Origin: Selaginella moellendorffii
Lineage: Eukaryota; Streptophyta; Lycopodiopsida; Selaginellales; Selaginellaceae
Assembly: GCF_000143415.4 (NCBI RefSeq)
Contig: NW_003314322.1
Location: 308,408 to 372,407, forward strand
Direction of reading: 5' to 3'
DNA: 64,000 nt
The first letter of the stretch is position 1; the number at the start of each line of letters is the position of its first letter. The position numbers and the translations under genes are program-made. This document shows, in pieces, positions 22,211 to 31,493 of the stretch. The notes under the pieces are model-generated. The model worked only from the letters and a program-made list of their open reading frames with translations, was not told where the DNA came from and searched no databases.

Positions 22211-23079
22211 ATGTGGCAAATGCTGCGTGAAGAAAGATGCCCTTTCTGGGCAAATGCTGTAAGAGGCAGATGCCGAGCAGATGTATCTCAGGCTAGCGAA
22301 GGGGACGAACGAAAGCTAGCTATAAACATGACGGGATGCAAATAGATTACTAGGCTGGTCCTACGAAAATCAAAAACCATAATTGAAAACATTGAAAATG
22401 CAAAAAGAAAGGTTTATAATATTTTTGAATTTTAGGCAACCAAAGGAATGTAAGTAGGGCATGTGTTTGTAAGTTTAAAAATGCCTCAACCACTTAAATT
22501 CCCAAGTAAATAAAGTTGTTTGTATTTTTGGTACAGGTAAACTTTATAGCGTGTGGGCTCATGCAATTTTGAACCCAAAAATGCACCAAAAAATGCTCGA
22601 CTAGCATTATTCTTTGAATGGCGTGTGGCCTTATGTCGAGCATTATTCTTTGAATGGCGTGTGGCCTTATATTGCCATAAATGGACGTACACACACAGCG
22701 TAATTATTCCTTTACACGGCGAATAATCTTGGCGCGGATCGCTGACATGGCATGGCAAAGTTCGAATCACTGACATGGCACAGCTGGATCGAGGCAAGGA
22801 CATGATGTGACAAAGTTCAACCTCCGACAGCAAAGTCTAGAAGCTACTCAGTTTGAAATTTGTCAGAGGAATCATAAGATCTGGTTTGTCAGAGGATTTG
22901 ATGTGACGTTCAAGCGTGTGTTATTTTTGAATTCTCGAACTCATTCCTAGGTCTATCATTTTTGTGCGCCGTGTTCTTGGTTCCGCTGAGCGCAGTGAGC
23001 GCTGCTTGTGTAAGCGGCGTTGTGGGCTGTGGTTTATGTGTCTACGAGCGGTTGCGGCATTGCGAGCGCCATTGCGAGC

Positions 23080-23190
23080 GGCAGTTTATGCGAGTGGCAG
23101 TTTGTGCGAGCGGCGCTACGAGCAGTTGCGGTGTTGCGAGCGGCGCTACGAGTAGTTGCGGTGTTGCGAGCGGCACTGTCTTTGGTGTGG
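23080..23190 (+). repeat. 30-bp GC-rich direct repeats upstream of transposase
   Basis: Units of GCGAGCGGCGCTACGAG plus AGTTGCGGTGTT recur at 23108, 23138 and partly at 23168, with looser copies from 23040. The same array is in copy 2 (about 49620-49730). They probably lie in the transposase leader or promoter. Confidence 0.7.
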
Positions 23191-23366
23191 CTACCGCTTC
23201 CTCTTGATATTCGGCACTTGTGCTTCCTGGTATGTTCACCATGGAATGGCTTAGGACCACATTTAGAAATGGCATGAGGCCACATGCCATCTTGGGCCCT
23301 TGCAATTTCATGGCTACCTAATTGTAATGTATGTTTTTATTTGCGTGCAGCTGTGTGTATATCAAG

Positions 23367-23478
23367 ATGCCATGAGGCCATATGCCATCTTTGGCCCCTA
23401 CAGGCTAGCAGGGGCCAAAGATAGCGTGAGGCCTCATGCCATTAGTGGTACCACTAATGGCATGAGGGCTCATGCCAA
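23367..23478. repeat. Cluster of three nested palindromes
   Basis: Three family palindromes (23367, 23421, 23457) are joined by two further inverted repeats: ATCTTTGGCCCC against GGGGCCAAAGAT, and ATTAGTGG against CCACTAAT. The 112-bp block could fold almost completely. Copy 2 has a single palindrome here (49916-49937). Confidence 0.85.
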
Positions 23479-23630
23479 TTTTGTGAATGCGAAATTTCAC
23501 GTGGGTGTCAATAGCATGTTTGAATAATGGCATGTGGCCTCATGCTATTGAGGTTGTTTGGTATGTTATGATTTAGGCCATTCTCCAATCATTTTTTGTA
23601 TGGTCTTAACTTCTTTTCTGCACTTTCAGA

Positions 23631-26600
23631 ATGGCCTTCAGGGTTGGGGAAAAGGTTTACATTTTGAATGGTGGGAAGAGAGTTGCAAAAGGGACCCTTG
23701 TGTCTATGGATCGGAACTTTGTTATACACTGTGAAAGGCTTGGGGAAGGCAATGCTGCTGTATCAGTAGAGACTGTCTTCGATGGGAATGTGGTCGCTAT
23801 TGAACGAGGAGAGATGGTCGTCGGGGTAAATGTTGTTGTTGCCTTGAAAAATCTTCAGAAGAAAGCAGATGTTGGGGACAGCGCAAGTGCGACGCATGTT
23901 CCCTCCGTGGATCTTAAGAATCGTGCTACATGGATTCAGGCAAAAGTGTTTCTAAACAACCCCGAGGGGGAGGTGGTAGCTGAGGGCTTAGCCACAGTTG
24001 TCGATCCAAGAGATGCGGTTGCTAATCAAGAATTGGGCTGGGATGATATTGGAGTTGCGATTTTAGAGGTTGTTGACACAGAAGAAAACAGTCTGACTAT
24101 TGGAAGCATTGTGCGGTGGAAATTGAGGCACTTAGTGTTTGAGAATGTGAAGGATTCACAATCAAACACCACTACAACTGATGACAGAACATCTCTTCAT
24201 GGGAAAAGAAAGTACACCTTCCTAAAGCGCAGCCAAAGGGATCTGAGCAACGAACCGAAAAGGCAGAAAATGGCGATGGAGGTTCGAATGGTCTCGACAG
24301 TTGCTTGTTGCAAGAGGAGGTGCTGTCAACATGCTGATTGGGATGCTATTGAAGAGGAGAGAGCAAGATACAAGACATTGTCCTGGAAGGCAGCTCGCAA
24401 TTTTGTGTATGAGGCATTACGGTCATCTGTTGATGCTTCAGAACATCAGGTGGGGGGCATGGTCTTCCAGAGGGGTTTGGTCTGCATGAAGGCATGGAGA
24501 ATCATTTATGGAGTCCCTCGAAGCACATTCTACAGAATCAAAACTGAGTTCGAGGAACAAAGGGTTCAACAGGCAGTCCATGGGAACGACGGTACGCACA
24601 AAACCAGGGGTCATGTTGTATATGGAGAGGCAATCTTCAAGAGGTTTGTCGAGACATGTAGCGAGCAGCAACCACATAAAACCCGCCTCTTGGAAGATGG
24701 AACACGAGACACCCAACGAGTTCTCCCTTCCATGTATACCAAGGGGGCCATATTGGAAGATGTGAATCGGGAACTCCAGAGTAATGGCTACAGGAAGCTG
24801 AGCCAATCTAGATTTAGTAGATTGTGGAGCAACAGGTTCAGGGATGTGAGTATAGGAAAGAACTCCAGCTTTTCAAAGTGTGACGAGTGCACTGCTATCA
24901 AAATGGCTTTGTCGAAGAATTCTTGCAGCGCTCAAGAGCGAGAGACGTTGGTTAGAAGGCGGCTCGACCACAACATCGAGCAGAGAAGCTGCAGGACTGC
25001 ATATTATCATAACAGGATTCTCTCCATGGAGAGACCTGACTCTTACCTCTGCATCATCCACGACAAAATGGACCAGAAAAAGACGTGCTTACCTCGACTC
25101 AATCCTGCCCCCAAGGCAATCTCTTCATCCATGCAGCTGCCTGTGTCTCTGTTTGGCATAATCGCTCATGGGCATGGTGCCCAGAACTATGGGAACTTCT
25201 TTGTACCTCTATGGGGTGGCGGGGGTGCAAACATGATGATTGCGTCCCTAGCAAAACACTTAAGGTCTCTGCAAAGTGCGCAGACTGAGCTGAACGGCCA
25301 ACCCTTGCATAAGGCCCTTGTCGATCGAACCCCATACAGGGTTCAGCTGGAGGAGGAGCAAAGGCTTGCAGTATCGCGTGGGGCCCCATGCCATCCCAGT
25401 GAATATGTTGGCCGTCAGATTGTAGGGTTATCACGTGAGGCCTCATGCCATTCCGACGAGGCTGGTCGCCCGGTGAATGCACAGCCTCATCCAAACGAAG
25501 CAGAATCTCAAGGAAGTTCTTGCGGCCGATGTGGCCTTCCACCCCATCTTCTGCTCCAAACAGACAATGCTGGCAGTGAGAACAAAAACATGTACGTCTT
25601 CGCGTACTTGGCGATGCTTGTTGCCAAAGGCATATTTGAAACGGTTACACTTGGCTTTCTCATGGTTGGGCACACTCATGAAGACGTCGATGCCATGTTC
25701 AGTCACCTGGCAGAGTCCCTCCGGCGATCCAATGTCCTCACCCTCCCACAACTCTACGATGAATTCCAAAATTGCATCAAAGGCACTGTTGAAGCTGCAC
25801 TTCTGACAGAGGTTCCAGACTTTAAGGGGTTTGTAAGAGGCTACATCAGGGATGGATCCGAAACGCTGATTGGCCACTCCAAGCCTCTTCAGTTTCATTT
25901 CAGCATGTGTGACGGTGCTCCAGTGATGAGGTACAAGATGAGAGAATGGGACACAGTGTGGCTGCCAGTGGACGGCATTGAACTCTTCAAGAGAGATCCC
26001 ATAACTGGGGAACCTATGATTCCTCAGGGTTCCCCACGGCCGATGCACCCGGATGGACTCAAAGACCAGGAAAGTATAGTGGCCGGGATTAGACAGCATA
26101 TTGCCTTCTGGAAGAGGGGGTTGGTGTTTGGTGGAGAATCCTATTTTCAGAGGTGCAAGCCTTTGCTCGAATACTGGGAGAAGATTATATCTGCTATCCA
26201 AAATGGGCCGGTTGTATATGAAGAATTGGAAGAGTCCTTTTGGCCAGAACCCAGAGCACCAGATAGTAGCGGAACAATGTCCTCTGGAAATGCAGTGACA
26301 GATAACGATGTTGAGGATCACTATTGTGGGCCGAGGAACAAGAAGCCGGATTCAGCATTCAATCCAGTACAGGTCTGCAAAGGAATGGTCGTGCTTGTCA
26401 GACCCAGTAATAAAAAACAAATGATATGGGTGGGGCGCTGCATCACTGATGCAGAGGAGGACGCGGAAACTAACTCCTTCAATGTAACTGTGGAGTGGTT
26501 CAAGCCAAGTTCCGGATATACGAAGGATTGCCTAGAAAAGAGATGGGTGCTGAATCCAAGGGATCCCAGCATGAGCATATCGGTGGATAATGTTGTGCAT

Positions 26601-26784
26601 GGTTGGATGCGGAAGCAGAGTGCCACCATCACCTTGCCAGACCATGCAAGAGATGCAGCAAGAGCATTCATAACTCGGGTTCAAGGTGAGATTCATTAAT
26701 ATTCCTTTACAAAGTTTCTAATGTATTTTATTTCAAGGTGAACAATCCGAATCTGAATCAGAGGAGGCTTGCTATAGTGTGTGA
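23631..26784 (+). CDS. DUF7869-type transposase, GT copy 1, intact frame
   Basis: 1,018 codons of exon 1, then a 52-nt intron (26686-26737) and GEQSESESEEA to a TGA at 26782-26784. In order: a beta-rich N-terminus (residues 1-180), a Lys/Arg-rich segment, a Cys cluster CCKRRCCQH (~226), a possible HTH (VPRSTFYRIKTEF, ~300), CDEC (417-420), then an RNase-H-like core with candidate acidic residues D478 (IIHDKMDQ), D645 (LLQTDNAGSENKN) and E684/D687 (VGHTHEDVD). These blocks are the hallmark of DUF7869 proteins. Two palindromes (25373, 25430) are translated in an apparent insertion between D478 and D645. It would cut and join the element ends. No frame damage was seen, so it may still be functional. 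Confidence 0.82.
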
Positions 26785-26987
26785 GGTAAAACAAAGATGA
26801 TGTGACATATGCATTTACCAATCACACGTGCATAAATCTAATAATATGGCGTGTGGCCCATATTAATGGCACATAAACCCATATTGTGGGCTTACGTGCT
26901 TTATGTACCATCATTCCCTTGCAGCGTGTGTGTTGGTTTCCTTTTATAACACAACGAACTCCATATTTTAGGGTGAAGAGCGTTCTC

Positions 26988-27245
26988 ATGGCAAGCACAA
27001 AATCTGTAAGTGAGGCAGAAAAGGAGACGGAGAAGGAGATAGGTGAAGATGTAGAATATATAAGTCTTCCAAACTCCCCGTACTATACTCCAGGTGATCA
27101 TTTTTCTGAACAAACGGCAACATTAACAACTATCGAGAACGCCCCAGTAACGTCAGAGACAACAATCCAAAGCAAAACAACTGACCCGGAGAAGGATGAT
27201 AGTACCGCTGAGAGTACCAAAAAGGAGGTGTCCACTAGCGCTTAG
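26988..27245 (+). CDS. Small acidic ORF downstream of transposase, GT copy 1
   Basis: 85 residues, MASTKSVSEAEKE..., rich in Glu, Thr and Ser, and open in both GT copies. A 3' splice-like TATTTTAG lies just upstream (26971), so it may be a last exon of the transposase transcript rather than a separate gene. No family is recognised. Confidence 0.4.
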   Translation: MASTKSVSEAEKETEKEIGEDVEYISLPNSPYYTPGDHFSEQTATLTTIENAPVTSETTIQSKTTDPEKDDSTAESTKKEVSTSA

Positions 27246-27881
27246 GCTTATAATGGCGTGTGCCCTCATGCCATTTACTTGATCACCAAATACCTTTTTC
27301 CCTTTGCACTAGTATATCTTAATACCGGTCTGAGAAATAGAATGGCATGTGCCCTCAGGCCTTTTACTAAATCACCTTTGAAAGAAATGCAAGCCTCTAT
27401 GTCGTAAAAAAAAGGTACTAGAGAAATTCCTTAATAATATGAATGTTATTTAGTTTCATGAAAATACACTAAGGGTCAAATGAGTTAAATGACTTCTCCA
27501 GACTAGCAATGCCTCTTGCTACACCTTCACAATTAGATTCGTTAGAAAAAGATAACATTGAATAATATCTAAATGTTCTCACCATTAAGTTATATGTCTG
27601 GCTAATAGGAATGATGTTCATCTTGGAAAGCTCACCACACGCTCAATGAACAAACAAATAGTGTGTGCGCGCATGCCATCGCTCTTCTTTAGCTTCAGAT
27701 TCGGCTTGTTCACCTTGACAATGAGATTTATTATACAACTAGATGGACTCAGTCTGGACATAAGGTCACCGCGCTAGTCACCATGCCCCAGATATGTCTA
27801 GCCCCTGGACAAAAAACATATAATTTCACGTCATTTTCAAATACTTGAAAATTTGTACCTAGTCCCATTTTACTGAATAAA

Positions 27882-27905
27882 TCCCACTTTAACGAAATAG
27901 AGCTT
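27882..27905 (-). repeat. Right terminal inverted repeat, GT copy 1
   Basis: Reverse complement of the left end, ending in GAAATAGAGCTT. It is followed directly by the duplicated ACTT. Confidence 0.92.
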
Positions 27906-28389
27906 ACTTGCAGCTTATTGATCCTTGCCCTTCCTAAAGGCTTAGGCCTTCCCTTCGGGATGGAAGTGGGGGAGTAGGGGTAAACATACTAAGCTATTAG
28001 GCCATGGTGTTTCCCCTCGATGTCCTGAAGCAAGTGTTGCACCCAAGCCTTTGGATTTAGAGGGTCCTATGATCAAGTTTTGTTGTACCAAGGGATGTTA
28101 GGAATCTAGTGGCTTGGTGTGCTTGGTTGCTTGTGCCGGGGGGGAGTGTAGCCAAACCTTAAGTCCAGTCTAACCCAGAAAGGGGGATTGGGAAAGATTT
28201 GGGAATCCATGGATGGATGGCTAACGCTTTGTTGCTTGTACCGTGAGTAGGTGAAACCAAGTAGGACCAAGTAGAAACTGGTACAATAGGTGGGAATGTT
28301 GGCAAGGGAACTTAACTAAGGCTAAGGCAGTGCTAGTCAGATAAACGAGGTAAGCTGGCAAATTGGAAAAGAAAAATTTATAGCTTACA
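27906..28389 (+). repeat. LTR-C, second part of 3' LTR
   Basis: This continues 12357 across the GT copy 1 insertion (starting with the duplicated ACTT), is colinear with 8291-8760, and ends in TAGCTTACA. Confidence 0.75.
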
Positions 28390-28519
28390 TAGAAATGCAA
28401 ACTTTCAAGACTTAATCAACTTCCTCTTACCTACAACTTCACACAAGTTCACCTCAACACAAATTCTCATGACCTATAGTTTGCTTAAACCTCTAACATT
28501 ATACCCATATTTATGATAT
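28390..28519 (-). mobile_element. Fragment of LTR-B interior, inverted
   Basis: This matches the reverse complement of about 38640-38770. It is a junction piece between LTR-C and the next LTR-B copy, and nothing coding is seen. Confidence 0.6.
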
Positions 28520-29119
28520 TGTTGCAAATGTGACTTCGGGTATCAAAAGTTACTTGTCGGCTAGTCCTTACGGACATTCTTTCCTTACTGCCACGATGGC
28601 AGGAGGTCAATATTGCTAGACCTGTTATGAGTTCCCACTTGGGCTAGTTGAGAAACTGGTCAATGGCCATGCACTTAGATTGGATAAACATAAGGTAGGA
28701 CCTCTATGGGTTTCTTGCTGAGCATACTCGGCCTGGTTTGAGAAACTTCTATAATTAGCTTGCACTTGCTAGTATCAAGAACCCCTGCAATATTGAGATT
28801 GGTCCCTCAATATTTGCTAAATAATAGCTTACCGTGTCTATCAAACACCCTTGCTATCATGCTCTTTGTGTTAGTTTCATTTTGGTCCCAAATGCTATTT
28901 ATGGGAAGTGTCTAGATTTACTCATTTGGCATATCTACAGAATGTAGAGATTGTCCTGAACACAATGGTATTTGTCCTGTGTCCAAATTCACAATCTAGG
29001 GACATTCCATATTTAGTAAATTTCAAGCTTGTCCTAGAGACTAACTCCTAATACTAAGGGAGGCTTGGGGTGAAAGCATAAAGTGTATGTTCCTCAGGAG
29101 GGGGGGGTGCTTTGGAAGG
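28520..29119 (+). repeat. Truncated LTR-B
   Basis: It starts TGTTGCAAATGTGACTTCGGG and is colinear with 29120 onward for about 600 bases, ending within the G-rich module where the next LTR begins. Confidence 0.75.
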
Positions 29120-30268
29120 TGTTGTGAATGTGACTTTGGGTATCGAAATTACATATCAGCCAATCCTTACAGACACTCTTTCCTTACTGCCACGATGGTA
29201 GGAGGTTGGTATTGCTGGACCCGTTATTAATTTCCTACTTAAGCTAATTGAGAAATTGGTCAATGACCGTGTACTTAAATTGGATAAACATAAGGTAGGA
29301 ACCCTATGTGTTTCTTGCTGAGCATACTCAGCCTAGTTTAAGAAACTCCTATCATTGGCTTGCATTTGCTAGTATCAAGAATCCCCGCGATATTGAGATT
29401 GGTCCCTCAATATCGCTAGATGATAGCTTACCATGTCTGCCAAACACCCTCGCTATCATGCCTTTTGTGTTAGTCTCATTTCAGTCCTAAATACTATTTA
29501 TGGAAATTGTCTAGATTTGCTCATTTGGCATATCTACGGAATGTAGAGATTGTCTTGAACACAATTTTGTTCATCTCGTGTCCAAATTCGCAATTTAGCA
29601 CCATTCCATATTTAGTAAGTTTCGAGCTTGTCCCAGAGACTAACTCCTGATACTAAGGGAGACTTGGGGTGAAAGCCCAAAGCGTGTGTTCCTCAAAGGG
29701 GGGGGGGGGTGGCTGTGGGGGGTTCCAAATGTGTAGTAGGGATAGTGGGTAGGTCAGGCATAGCTGACCAACCTAAGACATAGTCTAGCTTCTACTTGCG
29801 TGTCTGTCCTTGTTCTGCATCCGGTCTGGGTCTAAGCCCAAATTCCATTCCATGCTAGCTGGTGGAGTACCCATATCCTTGTGTTAGACCACCGGTATGC
29901 CGAAATAGTACTAGACTCCATTTGGCTCTGTTTTGCGTGTTGGTCTTGGCATTGGGATGCTGGTTGCTCTATGACTGTTCCAAATCGCTCTGGGCTCTTG
30001 TCCCTTCGCTCCTTGGGCTGTATGCTCAGGAGTTGCTCCGTGGTCCGGTTCCGTCACTCCTTGGCTCCATGCTTGGGAGTTTGGCACCATTCCTTCGTTT
30101 AATGGCCCAAGGCCATGAACCTTGGGTTCTGCACCACTGTCCTTTGGACACATGGCATATGACATGTGGCATGTGTCATGTGACATAAAGAGGGTTTAGG
30201 TTTCGCTTTGTGGTGTTATCCTATGGTAAATCACCATAGGATAAAGGGTTAAAACCATGTGCGCTACA
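29120..30268 (+). repeat. LTR-B, complete 5' LTR
   Basis: 1,149 bp, TGTTGTGAATG to GTGCGCTACA. It contains GGGTGAAAGCCCAAAGCG, a G-run and the TTCCAAATG-TGTAGTAGGG module near 29670-29745. Confidence 0.85.
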
Positions 30269-30270
30269 TT

Positions 30271-30282
30271 TGGTATCAGAGG
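30271..30282 (+). promoter_or_regulatory. Primer binding site of LTR element B
   Basis: TGGTATCAGAGG lies two bases after the LTR end, an almost exact initiator-Met site. An inverted, decayed equivalent is at about 57783-57796. Confidence 0.85.
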
Positions 30283-30463
30283 ATGAGTCTCGGTGAGTAC
30301 TATCCAATGAGATTGGGCAACTAGTCTCGTTGCATATGCAGAGATGAAAATAATGATCCGAGTGGGTACACGTTTTGGCACAAAGGCTTCGCAATCGTCC
30401 CTTCGGTATGGTTTTTGTTCGGTATGGTTTGTACCTTTTTGTACCGTGATAATGTGAGCTTGC

Positions 30464-31493
30464 TGTAAGCGACTAAATTTTCCATTCTACTTTAGCCCCT
30501 TAACCACACCTCTGACCACTTGGAGGAGTCTCATTCACAACCTCCATAAGTCCAATCCAGGACTTGGGACTTGCTAGCCCCGAGAATGGCATCCATGCCA
30601 CTCAACATTTGCACTTGGTCCAAGTGCCCCACGTGTCCGATCCCATGACCGACACTCAAAGGTACCACCGACATAGCAGCCCGTTACGCTAAGGCCATGC
30701 CCAATCACCTTTGCCACACTGGTAGTCCAATACCACTTGCATCACCGTCTTGGCTCTCCAAGACTAGGCAAACCATCCGTGAGTGGTCATCTCAGATCCA
30801 CTCCTTAGCATCCTTAGGATGCCCACCGACGAGGGGAATAGCCTTCCCCAATATCCCTCTGTCAGTCCCCACTAAGTCCCTTTCTGCCCCTGACCGTGTT
30901 TGCCAACACTGCCACTGGATCGAGACCCACAGGCCCGACCACTAAGTCCCACGGTCCTCTGGGACTTCCTCACCACACGACTGTGTCCTTGGTCACTACC
31001 CCAGAGGACTGCTCCTCTTCCTTTCCACAGTCTGGGCCTTTGGGACAACATTTCGGAACACTGTGGCCTTACGCGAGCCACCTGGGTACTCTCCTCGCCT
31101 TCTGCCCTTGGGTGCTCTAGCCATGGGCTTAGAGCGGGTTCCGTTGAGCCACGCCTGGTATCCAAGTAGGTAGTGCCACCCACACTTGGACTGGGAGCAT
31201 CGGCCAGTCGATCTCCCGGGGGAACTAGAGCCGGCTCTTGAACACTTCACCAAGCTACCCCGCTTGTCGGTCCGTGTTCACTCTAGTCTTGGACTTCCCA
31301 GTGGTCAGCTCATCACCCAACACTGGGTCTGGCCTTCCTGGACCCAACTGGCCCTTCCTGGGCCAAACTGGCCCTTCCTGGGCCAAACTGGCCCTTCCTG
31401 GCCCAACTGGCTCCACTGGGCTCCAACCCCCACACTCTCCCTACTATACTTTTGGAACCCCCCGCAGCCCCCCCCCCCCTGGGAGACGCACGC
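30464..31493 (-). repeat. 3' LTR of element A, U3-truncated
   Basis: Colinear with 35472-36480, then interior sequence starts abruptly at GACGCACG/CACCTTC. The TGTGAGACAC start and the array are missing. Confidence 0.8.

Larger units (their letters stand above)
21205..23630. other. Repeat-rich central region between the two GT genes
   Basis: No convincing ORF. It holds a three-fold repeated unit starting ATAGCGTGTGGGCTCATGC (21309, 21603, 22546), each followed by TTTTGAACC and A-rich sequence. It also has two copies of GAGGCAGATGCCGAGCA (21510, 22264), palindromes, a telomere-type array and GC-rich 30-bp repeats. A 3' splice-like tract, TTCTGCACTTTCAG, ends at 23630 just before the transposase ATG, suggesting an intron in its leader. 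Confidence 0.6.
12733..27679. repeat. Dispersed 22-bp palindrome family in GT copy 1
   Basis: Arms ATGGCRTG and CAYGCCAT flank six bases, most often AGGCCT-like. Good copies start at 12733, 13810, 13885, 15121, 15312, 16920, 20453, 20530, 21444, 21682, 23269, 23421, 23457, 23527 and 27253. Degenerate ones start at 15453, 20393, 21309, 21603, 22546, 22618, 22654, 23367, 25373, 25430, 26846, 27342 and 27658. The copy at 13885 is self-complementary over all 22 bases. CG/TG variation inside the arms fits methylcytosine decay. Orientation cannot be assigned. I saw no two-armed copy outside GT sequence. Confidence 0.9.
12358..27905. mobile_element. Giant TIR DNA transposon GT, copy 1
   Basis: The ends are a 24-bp perfect inverted repeat starting AAGCTCTATTTCGTTAAAG. 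ACTT lies on both sides (12354-12357, 27906-27909). The related LTR-C at 8291-8310 shows the unoccupied site, with AAGTACTTGCGGC once. The insert is 15,548 bp, or about 13,352 bp without a nested solo LTR and its duplicated GGTGG. It carries two divergent genes: a leftward ParB-like / phosphatase fusion and a rightward DUF7869-type transposase. The 4-bp duplication fits superfamilies such as Sola or Academ, but I cannot assign it. Only scattered differences separate it from copy 2. Confidence 0.9.

Noticed and set aside
25443-26321. 292-residue reverse-strand ORF within the transposase (also 51854-52732)
   Set aside because: A shadow of a well-conserved coding frame on the other strand; no recognisable domain.
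12733-27679. CRISPR-like repeat array
   Set aside because: The palindromes are irregularly spaced (tens to thousands of bases), lie in introns and exons, and the host is a plant nuclear genome.
30896-31183. Pro/Ser-rich ORFs repeated at several places (19446, 30896, 35904, 7420)
   Set aside because: All are the same stretch of LTR-A read in either direction; open by chance in a repeated LTR.
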